Assembly (NCBI GenBank): GCA_050251615.1
Contig: JBFWMM010000053.1
Location: 1 to 13,724 of the forward strand
Direction: 5' to 3'
DNA: 13,724 nt
Source of the DNA: Sedimentisphaera sp050251615
GTDB lineage: Bacteria; Planctomycetota; Phycisphaerae; Sedimentisphaerales; Sedimentisphaeraceae
Below the pieces are notes generated by a model. The model had not been told where the DNA came from. It ran no database searches and saw nothing but the letters and a program-made list of their open reading frames with translations. Below are positions 8,322-13,724 of this stretch, piece after piece; within the stretch, counting starts at the first letter, position 1, and the number at the start of each line of letters is the position of its first letter. Position numbers and translations under genes: made by a program.

Positions 8322-10031
8322 TTACAGGCTCTTGTACGCATTTTCTCCGCCGTTCAAGAGGTAAACCAGCGGCAAGGGGCGATCCACGTCCTCAATGAAC
8401 GAGGGACGCGCAGCCCATGGCGTCGCACTGCATACGCCGGTCAAATCCATCCAGTACTGCAATCTCGCGGGAGGCAGGTTCCAGGTCATATGGAAATGGT
8501 TAGCGGGCGCATACTGCTTGTATTCAAGCATCGATGCGTATTTCGGCACGACAAACGTATGCGGCCAGTCGGGTGTTGTTAAATCGCACATTGCCTTGCA
8601 GAGCTTTTCCGGAACCGCTGTTGTACAAGCTTCATCCCAGACGAGCGTAAACTTTCCCGTGAGCTGGCTGAATGCGAGCCTGCCTGCGATGCCGTCAATG
8701 CCGGCGGGTGTCATAAATGCTAAGCTGTTGCCTCCGCCCGGGAAATAGTCCGTATCTACAAGCGGCATAACGATGTTTTTCATCAGTTGCTTGATGCTCG
8801 CTCCGGGCTTGCCTGCCCAGTCTAAGGAGGCGCTGCCGGAGTTGTCTCCGTCAACCAGCCCTTTCGTGATGTATTCGGCCTTCGCATCCACCTTCACCGC
8901 GAGCTTGTCTGCCAGAGTCTTAATCTCCCAGCCCTCCCAGACCTTTCTGAAGTCCATAAACAGCGGGGGATTGCCGCCCGAAAGCCAGGTCATAAAGAGC
9001 ATCGTGAGCAAGCCCTGCACGTCAGCCTCCGTAGCAAACGGAAGCGGCGCCTTAGGGCCGTTGTGGTCGAAGCTGCTGTTGAACATTGATTCCATCGCGT
9101 CTGCCACGGGCATCGGCGTTCCGCGCCTGTCGCTGCCCCATTCAAGCTGGCTCATAAACCCTCCACCAACGGCGTTTAGCCCGTTCATTAGATCGCGGTT
9201 TATGAGGTACATTGCAAGAGACTGGTTGAAGCGTTTGCTGTCAGCTTCAGTTTTCAGCTCAAGCCGCTTGCCGAGATGGGAATCAATCCAGCCGCGCAGA
9301 GCTGCGAGCTCTTTTTTGCCGTATGCGCCTTTTTTCAGCATATCGGCCAGCAATTTCATATCGAGGCGGGCTATCTCAATGCCGAAGCGGTTTCGCGTGG
9401 GAAGGATGTGTGCAAGGGCGGTTTCCATGCCCATGGAGTCGTGTCCGAACACCATCACCCTGCGCCCGCGAAGAGCAACAGCCGTTACCGCCGCATAGCA
9501 CCAGTCTATAAGCGCGGTGGCTGTCGCATCGCTCATCGCAGGCTCAGGGCCTGTGTCAGGCCAGTTGCCCACGTTCAGATGCACCATCTTGCCGTACTGG
9601 CTGATGGCTCCTGCGAGCGCGTGTGCATAGACAACGCCCGGTTTCGGACCGCTGTTTCCGCAGGTGATGTTGATAGGGGTCTCTTTTGGGAACTGCTGAA
9701 GCAGTGAAATTGTCGTAAGCTGCGGGAAGGCCCATGTGTCAGGCGTGCAGACGAGGATATCAACGCCCGCCATGCGGAATTGCTGCGCTACGACATCTGC
9801 CTGCGCCTCGTTGTCAATCAGTACGTCAGAATAAACAACTTCCACCGCCGTATTGTCAGGCAGTACAACCCGGCCGCTGATTCTGTCGGCTGTAAGCGCG
9901 ATGATATTCTGAGCGCGCTTTCGGCTTTGTTCATCAATGCGCGGGTCGCATGGGGCAAATACCCCGATAACCGGCGCTTTGCAGGTTGCCTTTCGTATGT
10001 TCGCAAGACGTTTCGCTCCTTTATCTGCCAT
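8322..10031 (-). CDS. fucI: L-fucose isomerase family protein, divergent
   Basis: Expected to convert L-fucose (and probably D-arabinose) to the ketose L-fuculose in the cytoplasm using Mn2+. The 569-residue length is slightly below the 591 of E. coli FucI. The three metal ligands known in E. coli (E337, D361, H528) can be matched: E314 in DAMESMFNSSFDHNG, D337 in FATEAD, and H512 in APANHFHM. The NSGSASLDW segment (398-405) and the GHDSMGME turn near 197-203 also fit. The N-terminal third is clearly diverged from E. coli, with PDTWAF where E. coli has a CWCYG-type segment. ATG at 10031 with AAGGAG eight bases upstream. It is the first gene of the operon, divergent from the AraC-type regulator. 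Family call strong; fucose as substrate rests mainly on its partners fucP, fucU and GH29. Confidence 0.87.
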   Translation of the reverse strand: MADKGAKRLANIRKATCKAPVIGVFAPCDPRIDEQSRKRAQNIIALTADRISGRVVLPDNTAVEVVYSDVLIDNEAQADVVAQQFRMAGVDILVCTPDTWAFPQLTTISLLQQFPKETPINITCGNSGPKPGVVYAHALAGAISQYGKMVHLNVGNWPDTGPEPAMSDATATALIDWCYAAVTAVALRGRRVMVFGHDSMGMETALAHILPTRNRFGIEIARLDMKLLADMLKKGAYGKKELAALRGWIDSHLGKRLELKTEADSKRFNQSLAMYLINRDLMNGLNAVGGGFMSQLEWGSDRRGTPMPVADAMESMFNSSFDHNGPKAPLPFATEADVQGLLTMLFMTWLSGGNPPLFMDFRKVWEGWEIKTLADKLAVKVDAKAEYITKGLVDGDNSGSASLDWAGKPGASIKQLMKNIVMPLVDTDYFPGGGNSLAFMTPAGIDGIAGRLAFSQLTGKFTLVWDEACTTAVPEKLCKAMCDLTTPDWPHTFVVPKYASMLEYKQYAPANHFHMTWNLPPARLQYWMDLTGVCSATPWAARPSFIEDVDRPLPLVYLLNGGENAYKSL

Positions 10032-10061
10032 TGTTTGAGCTCCTTTATAAACACAATGCTT

Positions 10062-10107
10062 TTTGCAATTTCGCGGCGCACAGTAACGCTTACTATCTTT
10101 GCAATTT
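10062..10107. promoter_or_regulatory. Candidate operator: two direct repeats flanking an inverted repeat
   Basis: The 10-mer TTTGCAATTT occurs at 10062-10071 and 10098-10107 in the same orientation, 36 bp start to start, roughly three and a half helical turns. Between them, 10082-10094 reads AGTAACGCTTACT, an inverted repeat of AGTAA with a 3-bp centre. Together they fill much of the gap between fucI and the divergent regulator gene. AraC-family proteins usually bind paired direct half-sites, so the repeats may be regulator sites. The repeat copies may also arise partly from the AT-rich composition. Confidence 0.35.
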
Positions 10108-10131
10108 TAACGGCAATTAAGCCCCTTGAAA
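10104..10131 (-). promoter_or_regulatory. Tentative promoter of the fuc operon
   Basis: Read on the minus strand, TTTCAA (10131-10126), a 16-bp spacer, and TAAAAT (10109-10104) form a poor -35 and a good -10. A weak -35 would suit an activator-dependent promoter. The right-hand copy of the direct repeat overlaps the -10 box. This is a visual match only. Confidence 0.25.
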
Positions 10132-10160
10132 TAGACAAAACACAGATTTTGATGGATAAT
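10132..10160 (+). promoter_or_regulatory. Promoter of the AraC-family regulator gene
   Basis: TAGACA at 10132-10137 and GATAAT at 10155-10160, separated by 17 bp, each match the sigma-70 consensus at five of six positions. Transcription would begin near 10167, just ahead of the AGGTG ribosome site at 10170-10174. A TATAAT further down (10175-10180) overlaps the start codon and is less likely to be the -10 box. Confidence 0.5.
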
Positions 10161-10178
10161 TCACATATCAGGTGTATA

Positions 10179-11087
10179 ATGCGCTCAATGACAGGGCTGA
10201 AGAAAATCATTGATTATCTCGATATAACCATTTTGAACGCCGAGCTATATACCGTCGGGACGGAATGGAACTACAGGAATGTGAGCAATCCATACTCTCG
10301 CCTGTACTGTATCACACAGGGCTCCGGTGCGGTATTCCATCATGGTCGCCGCTATGAGCTTACCCCCGGGCGGATGTACCTGATCCCCTGCTATACGACG
10401 GTGGATATGTTTTGCGATAAGGCCTTCACCCACTACTACATACATTTCACTTCAAGGCTGCCGAGCGGACTGGATATTTTTTCGATGTTTGAATGCGGCT
10501 ACGAAGCCGGCGCGCAAAGCCTGCTGGCAAACGATGCGCTTTTTGAGCGTCTTGTCGAGCTTAATCCTGGGAAGGGGCTTATCGAGCGCAATGCGAACCG
10601 TCCGATATACAGGCAGGTTCTTGAGCAGGCTGTAAAGCTCGATAACGACAAGACCGCCGGCAGCATCTTCGAGATCAACGGGATTATGCGCCTGCTGATT
10701 TCTGCGTTTTTCTCAGGCACTATGTACCGCGAGCTTGAGGATAAACTCCACGGCATCAGGCGCTTTGAGGCTGTGCTTGAACATGTGCAGCAGAATATGG
10801 ACGCACAGCTCTCCGTGCCCGAGCTTGCCGCAATCGCGGGGCTCAGCCCGACATACTTCTCCAATCTGTTCAGCAGGCTGATAGGCGAGGCGCCCGTGCA
10901 GTACATTAACAGGCGCCGCATTGAGAGAGCGCAGGAACTGCTCCTCACAACGGACGAAAAGCTTTACGCCGTTGCCGCGAGAGTGGGGATGAAAGACGAG
11001 TACTATTTCTCGCGGCTGTTCAAGAAGATTGTCGGCATTTCGCCCGACCACTACCGCAGACAGGAACAGGCCCACCACCGCAGATGA
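10179..11087 (+). CDS. AraC-family transcriptional regulator
   Basis: DNA-binding regulator, 302 residues. The N-terminal half (about 15-180) is a cupin-like effector-binding domain, with a typical GSGAVFHHGRRYELTPGRMYLIP segment pattern at 48-70. The C-terminal domain (about 193-293) has two helix-turn-helix units: LSVPELAAIAGLSPTYFSNL near 211-230, and KLYAVAARVGMKDEYYFSRL near 261-280, ending in the AraC signature FKKIVGISPDHYR. The start ATG at 10179 follows an AGGTG element by four bases. The ATG at 10188 is an alternative. The open frame extends back to 9780, but that part lies over fucI and is not convincing. The gene is divergent from the fucose operon with 147 bp between starts, so it is most likely its local regulator responding to fucose or a product; this is inferred from position. 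Confidence 0.93.
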   Translation: MRSMTGLKKIIDYLDITILNAELYTVGTEWNYRNVSNPYSRLYCITQGSGAVFHHGRRYELTPGRMYLIPCYTTVDMFCDKAFTHYYIHFTSRLPSGLDIFSMFECGYEAGAQSLLANDALFERLVELNPGKGLIERNANRPIYRQVLEQAVKLDNDKTAGSIFEINGIMRLLISAFFSGTMYRELEDKLHGIRRFEAVLEHVQQNMDAQLSVPELAAIAGLSPTYFSNLFSRLIGEAPVQYINRRRIERAQELLLTTDEKLYAVAARVGMKDEYYFSRLFKKIVGISPDHYRRQEQAHHRR

Positions 11088-11113
11088 TACGGCAATATGG
11101 CATAATTTATTGC

Positions 11114-11141
11114 TTGCAAAGGAAAGTGGATTTCATATTAT
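11114..11141 (+). promoter_or_regulatory. Candidate promoter of the tRNA-Ala gene
   Basis: TTGCAA at 11114-11119, a 16-bp spacer, then TATTAT at 11136-11141. The expected transcription start near 11148 lies a few bases before the tRNA 5' end at 11154. The promoter sits in the 66-bp gap after the regulator gene. Confidence 0.45.
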
Positions 11142-11153
11142 TACCGTTTCTTC

Positions 11154-11226
<73 letters not shown>

Positions 11227-11234
11227 TTTAAATT

Positions 11235-11276
11235 AAAACCCTGTTGGCGGTAATGTCAGCGGGGTTTTTTGTTTTG
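11235..11276 (+). terminator. Rho-independent terminator after tRNA-Ala
   Basis: AAAACCCTGTTGG pairs with a right arm ending CAGCGGGGTTTT, with some G-U pairs, around a short loop near 11250-11255. The arm runs directly into a T-rich tract (TTTTTTGTTTTG). The stem, loop and T-run make a clear intrinsic terminator eight bases after the tRNA. Confidence 0.8.
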
Positions 11277-11522
11277 AGGTTTTCATACCCCCTGTCCACT
11301 CTTACGGTTTATTAAAAATGCAACCGCCGAGCCGACCACGGCGCTGAACGTCAGAATCCAACGTTGCCGGCCAACCCACCCTCTACCGGGGAAGTTCGGT
11401 TAGATAGCAAGAGAGGTGTATCACAAAAGGGAAATGATGTCAATGGGGGAGAGATAAAGCAGATTCTTTCGCGTGCGACAGAGTTTGTCTGCCTGAGCGT
11501 GTAAATAGACTTAGCTTTTTTC
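11277..11522. other. Non-coding stretch between the tRNA terminator and the proC promoter
   Basis: About 250 bases with no convincing gene on either strand. It contains several short inverted repeats: CTGA-ACG-TCAG (11344-11354), AACGT/ACGTT arms around 11347-11365 with the palindrome CAACGTTG at 11359-11366, and CTACCG/CGGTTAG at 11383-11403. The minus strand has a start-less open stretch at 11283-11399 with a hydrophobic segment (see findings). No known structured RNA family could be recognized. Confidence 0.4.
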
Positions 11523-11550
11523 TTCACATTCCTCCCTGATGTGGTAAAAT
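11523..11550 (+). promoter_or_regulatory. Candidate promoter of proC
   Basis: TTCACA at 11523-11528, a 16-bp spacer, then TAAAAT at 11545-11550. Transcription would begin near 11557, giving a leader of about 35 bases that carries the AAGGAG ribosome site at 11580-11585. Confidence 0.5.
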
Positions 11551-11591
11551 AAACCCGTGGAATTGTCGTATTTTCATCGAAGGAGAACACA

Positions 11592-12401
11592 ATGCAGACA
11601 ATAGGTTTTATCGGCTCAGGTAATATGGCCGAGGCAATCATAAAAGGACTGCTTGAGAGCAAGGTTTACGCTCCGCAGAATGTAAACGTGAGCGATTTGT
11701 TTGATGCTCGTCTTGATTATATGGCCGAAGCGTACGGCGTAAGCGCGTTCAAGGACAACATCGATCTTATCGCTTCTTCCGATGTGGTTGTGCTGGCGGT
11801 GAAGCCGCAGGTGGTTGCGGAGGTGCTTGAGGGCATCGACTCCTTCCCCGAAGGCAAGCTTCTCATCTCGATTGTGGCGGGAACGCTCATATCCACGATA
11901 ACCGACAAGCTCGGCGATATACCCGTTATCAGGGTGATGCCGAACACCCCCGCGCTCGTCGGGTGCGGCGCGGCAGGCCTCTATGGCAATGAGAAAGCCG
12001 CCTCGCAGATGGAGCTCACATTGCAGATATTCAGCTCGATTGGCAGTGCTGTCTGCCTGGGCTCGGAGGACGAAATAGATACGGTAACCGCAATCAGCGG
12101 CTCGGGGCCGGCATACTTCTTCCTGCTGATGGAGGAGATGATAAAGGCCGGCGTAGAGCTTGGAATGGATGAGGCGACAGTAACCGAGCTCACCATCCAG
12201 ACCGCTCTCGGCGCAGCAATGCTCGCAAAGGGTGCAGCTGAAGCAGGCCAAAGCCCCGAAGAGCTGCGCGAAAAGGTAACAAGCCCGGGCGGCACGACCG
12301 CCGCCGCGATAAAGGTGTTCGAGGAAGACCAGTTCGGCGCGATTGTCCTGCTCGCCATGACACGTGCCAGGCAACGCAGCAAAGAACTTTCCGAGATATA
12401 A
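11592..12401 (+). CDS. proC: Pyrroline-5-carboxylate reductase
   Basis: Cytoplasmic NAD(P)H-dependent enzyme for the last step of proline synthesis, reducing 1-pyrroline-5-carboxylate to L-proline. The 269 residues match the usual family length. The N-terminal Rossmann motif GFIGSGNMAEAI lies at 5-16, the substrate-side motif VMPNTPALVGCGAAG at 115-129, and the dimerization domain carries AISGSGPAYFF (168-177) and the family signature around 224-245 with VTSPGGTTAAAI. The ATG at 11592 follows AAGGAG by six bases. The stop overlaps the ribosome site of the next gene, so proC, the DUF2905 gene and the YgjP-like gene probably form one transcript. The identification is certain at family level. 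Confidence 0.98.
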   Translation: MQTIGFIGSGNMAEAIIKGLLESKVYAPQNVNVSDLFDARLDYMAEAYGVSAFKDNIDLIASSDVVVLAVKPQVVAEVLEGIDSFPEGKLLISIVAGTLISTITDKLGDIPVIRVMPNTPALVGCGAAGLYGNEKAASQMELTLQIFSSIGSAVCLGSEDEIDTVTAISGSGPAYFFLLMEEMIKAGVELGMDEATVTELTIQTALGAAMLAKGAAEAGQSPEELREKVTSPGGTTAAAIKVFEEDQFGAIVLLAMTRARQRSKELSEI

Positions 12402-12413
12402 GGAGCCTGTGCA

Positions 12414-12650
12414 TTGGACTTTGATTATCGAACTCTTGCCCGCTTTCTGATAGCTGCGGGGCTCGTGCTCGCGGCTGTTGGCGTTGTGATGCTTTTTGCG
12501 CCGAAGCTTGGCCTGTTTCGCTTGCCGGGTGATATAAACATCCGCAAGGACGGCTTCAGTTTTTCGTTTCCTGTCGTGAGCTGCATTGTAATATCGCTTG
12601 TCTTAACAGCACTGTCGTGGCTGTTTTCTCATTTCGGCGGAGGCCGCTGA
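12414..12650 (+). CDS. Small DUF2905 membrane protein
   Basis: A 78-residue inner-membrane protein of the DUF2905 family, function unknown. There are two hydrophobic helices, about residues 8-28 and 50-71. The linker contains the family's characteristic RLPGDINI motif, followed by an aromatic-rich strand (FSFSFP) leading into the second helix. The start is TTG at 12414, chosen because AAGGAG at 12400-12405 lies eight bases upstream and the family's N-terminus aligns; no in-frame ATG is available. The ribosome site overlaps the proC stop codon, which points to coupled expression. The next gene starts five bases after its stop. Confidence 0.85.
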   Translation: MDFDYRTLARFLIAAGLVLAAVGVVMLFAPKLGLFRLPGDINIRKDGFSFSFPVVSCIVISLVLTALSWLFSHFGGGR

Positions 12651-12654
12651 GTGT

Positions 12655-13257
12655 ATGTCTCAAATGCAGGACACGGTCGTGGGCGTTGCCGTAGAATACC
12701 GCATTTCCAACAGCGCTAAGAGGCTGCGAATCAAAGTGTCCCGTAGTGGCATTGCAGTGAGCGTGCCGGTGGGGTACTCTGTTTCTGCGGCGAGAAAGGT
12801 TTTAGTTTCAAAGCGTGAATGGATAGAAAAATCCCTGCACAAAATAAAGCGCAGGGCCCTGGAAAACGAAAAGAAGCGCGCCGAAATGCCGAGAATCGAT
12901 TTGGACAAGGCCCAGGAGGAACTCTTCGAGAGGCTCAGTAGCTTAGCCGAACGCTTTGGCTTGAGTTACGGCAAGGCCACTTTCCGTTGTCAGAAGACGA
13001 AGTGGGGCAGTTGCTCCGCAAAAAACAATATCAGCCTCAATGTGAATATGGTTTTCCTCCCTCCGCACCTTCAGGACTACCTCCTCCTCCACGAGCTCGC
13101 GCACACTGTCGAGAAGAACCACGGGCCGAAGTATTGGAAGCTGCTTTCTTTCTTCACAGGCTGCAACGCAAAGGAGCTCGATGCCGAGCTGAGCCGCCAT
13201 AGAATAATGTTCGACTGCGAGCAGCTGGCTGCGTATTACGCCTCCTGCGCCAAATAA
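12655..13257 (+). CDS. YgjP-like metallopeptidase-domain protein (DUF45/M48-like)
   Basis: A 200-residue soluble protein with the YgjP fold. The N-terminal half has the RISNSAKRLRIKVSRSG strand pattern typical of the family and a basic helix (residues 45-80). The zinc site is HELAH at 146-150 plus the third ligand H156 in KNHGPKYW. KWGSC at 117-120 just ahead is another hallmark. The family resembles zincin proteases. As I recall, E. coli YgjP has been annotated as a UTP pyrophosphatase, so proteolysis should not be assumed. The ATG at 12655 is used; GGAGG lies 12 bases upstream, slightly far, and the ATG at 12664 is an alternative. It is the last gene of the proC cluster, with 109 bp to the tmRNA gene. 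Confidence 0.9.
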   Translation: MSQMQDTVVGVAVEYRISNSAKRLRIKVSRSGIAVSVPVGYSVSAARKVLVSKREWIEKSLHKIKRRALENEKKRAEMPRIDLDKAQEELFERLSSLAERFGLSYGKATFRCQKTKWGSCSAKNNISLNVNMVFLPPHLQDYLLLHELAHTVEKNHGPKYWKLLSFFTGCNAKELDAELSRHRIMFDCEQLAAYYASCAK

Positions 13258-13311
13258 TCGCCGCGAACATATTCCGCGAACGTAAGTATAACAGAGCAGA
13301 GGGCTGTTGGC

Positions 13312-13339
13312 TTGCTTTTTTGCGGCAAGCCGCTATAAT
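13312..13339 (+). promoter_or_regulatory. Promoter of the tmRNA gene
   Basis: A perfect TATAAT at 13334-13339 and TTGCTT at 13312-13317 with a 16-bp spacer. Transcription would begin near 13346, leaving a leader of about 20 bases to be removed by RNase P before the mature 5' end at 13367. The spacer contains the inverted repeat GCGGC-AA-GCCGC, ending directly at the -10 box. Confidence 0.65.
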
Positions 13340-13366
13340 GAACCTTCCAAACATTTCTTAAAACCC

Positions 13367-13724
13367 GGGGGCGACTGGTTTCGACCGGATGGAATGAGAT
13401 GTAAGTGGCATACCCGAGATAGCAGTTGGCTCGGTAAAAATCTGCTGAACTAATTTTTACACGGCAAAACAAATTTTGCTATGGCTGCCTGATAAAGTGC
13501 GGCCCGCCGACCGGACGGTCTCCCGTGCCTGATGGACCCGGCGACAACTTAGCGGGATAGTGCTGCGAGAGTGCCTTGGCTCAATGCGCGAAACTTTAGA
13601 GGTTGGTTGCGCCATGGGCCCGTCTGGAAGCCGATTGACGCAATGAGATGGAATGACAGACTAAGTATGTAGAAGCTTGCATTGAGCTGTTACGGGACGA
13701 GGGTTCGACTCCCTCCGCCTCCAC
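13367..13724 (+). ncRNA. ssrA: Transfer-messenger RNA, last two bases of CCA outside the window
   Basis: Rescues stalled ribosomes and tags the nascent peptide for degradation. The tRNA-like part is clear. The 5' GGGGGCG pairs with CGCCTCC at 13716-13722, with the alanine-type G3-U70 pair. CTGGTTTCGACCGG follows in the D-region. The T-arm GAGGG-TTCGACT-CCCTC is at 13699-13715, then A at 13723 and the first C of an encoded CCA at the window end. The conserved 3'-domain sequence GACTAAGTATGTAG lies at 13657-13670. The tag frame begins at GGC 13463-13465 and ends in tandem stops TGA TAA at 13490-13495, giving the peptide GKTNFAMAA after the charged alanine. The glycine start and GKTN opening resemble the Bacillus tag. 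A GTAAAAAT/ATTTTTAC helix just upstream fits the first pseudoknot region. Confidence 0.97.

Noticed and set aside
8773..9498. 241-codon plus-strand open frame over fucI
   Set aside because: Antisense to a gene with conserved metal-site residues; the translation is serine-rich low-complexity with no domain.
9780..10178. Upstream extension of the AraC-type regulator by about 133 codons
   Set aside because: It overlaps the 5' part of fucI on the other strand, adds no recognizable domain, and the proposed promoter and ribosome site lie just ahead of 10179.
10175..10180. Perfect TATAAT just before the regulator start as its -10 box
   Set aside because: It overlaps the chosen start codon, would give an almost leaderless message, and its best -35 is 20 bp away; the TAGACA/GATAAT pair upstream is better spaced.
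11351..11662. 103-codon minus-strand open frame across the proC start
   Set aside because: It crosses the proC promoter and start, has no homology I recognize, and no convincing ribosome site.
11616..12374. 252-codon minus-strand open frame over proC
   Set aside because: Antisense shadow of a complete, well-conserved proC.

Overview
The window holds bacterial chromosomal DNA of moderate GC content from a sugar-degrading bacterium. It contains housekeeping genes (hisD, proC, a tRNA-Ala gene and the tmRNA gene ssrA) around a compact L-fucose/fucoside utilization locus. A secreted GH29 fucosidase with an extra C-terminal beta-rich region, plus dedicated fucose uptake, suggests a Gram-negative degrader of fucose-rich glycans. 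I lean towards the Planctomycetota/Lentisphaerota/Verrucomicrobiota side, but that is inferred from gene style alone. I see no insertion sequence, phage gene, CRISPR array or rRNA.

Layout. (1) 1-793: 3' part of a DUF547 protein, cut by the window edge. (2) 889-2193: complete histidinol dehydrogenase. (3) 2258-10031, all on the minus strand and read right to left: fucI-family isomerase, aldo/keto reductase, GH29 alpha-L-fucosidase, zinc-type dehydrogenase, fucP-type permease, fucU mutarotase. Gaps are 24-60 bp, and fucP and fucU overlap by 7 bp. (4) 10032-10178: divergent control region. (5) 10179-11087: AraC-family regulator on the plus strand. (6) 11154-11226: tRNA-Ala(GGC) followed by a terminator. 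(7) 11592-13257: proC, a DUF2905 membrane protein and a YgjP-type metalloprotein. (8) 13367 to the window end: tmRNA, lacking only the last two bases of CCA.

How the fucose genes fit together. The fucosidase releases L-fucose outside the cytoplasm. The FucP homologue imports it with protons, FucU interconverts its anomers, and the FucI homologue makes L-fuculose. The canonical next enzymes, fuculokinase and fuculose-1-phosphate aldolase, are absent here. In their place are two oxidoreductases, an AKR and a medium-chain Zn dehydrogenase. They could handle lactaldehyde produced by enzymes encoded elsewhere, or they could mark a different, non-phosphorylated route. The regulator probably controls the operon through the shared intergenic region, which carries two 10-bp direct repeats flanking a small inverted repeat.

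The most interesting points are the kinase- and aldolase-less fucose locus with NAD(H)-leaning features in both oxidoreductases, the candidate operators, the predicted nine-residue tmRNA tag (GKTNFAMAA), and the unexplained 250-bp stretch between the tRNA terminator and the proC promoter.
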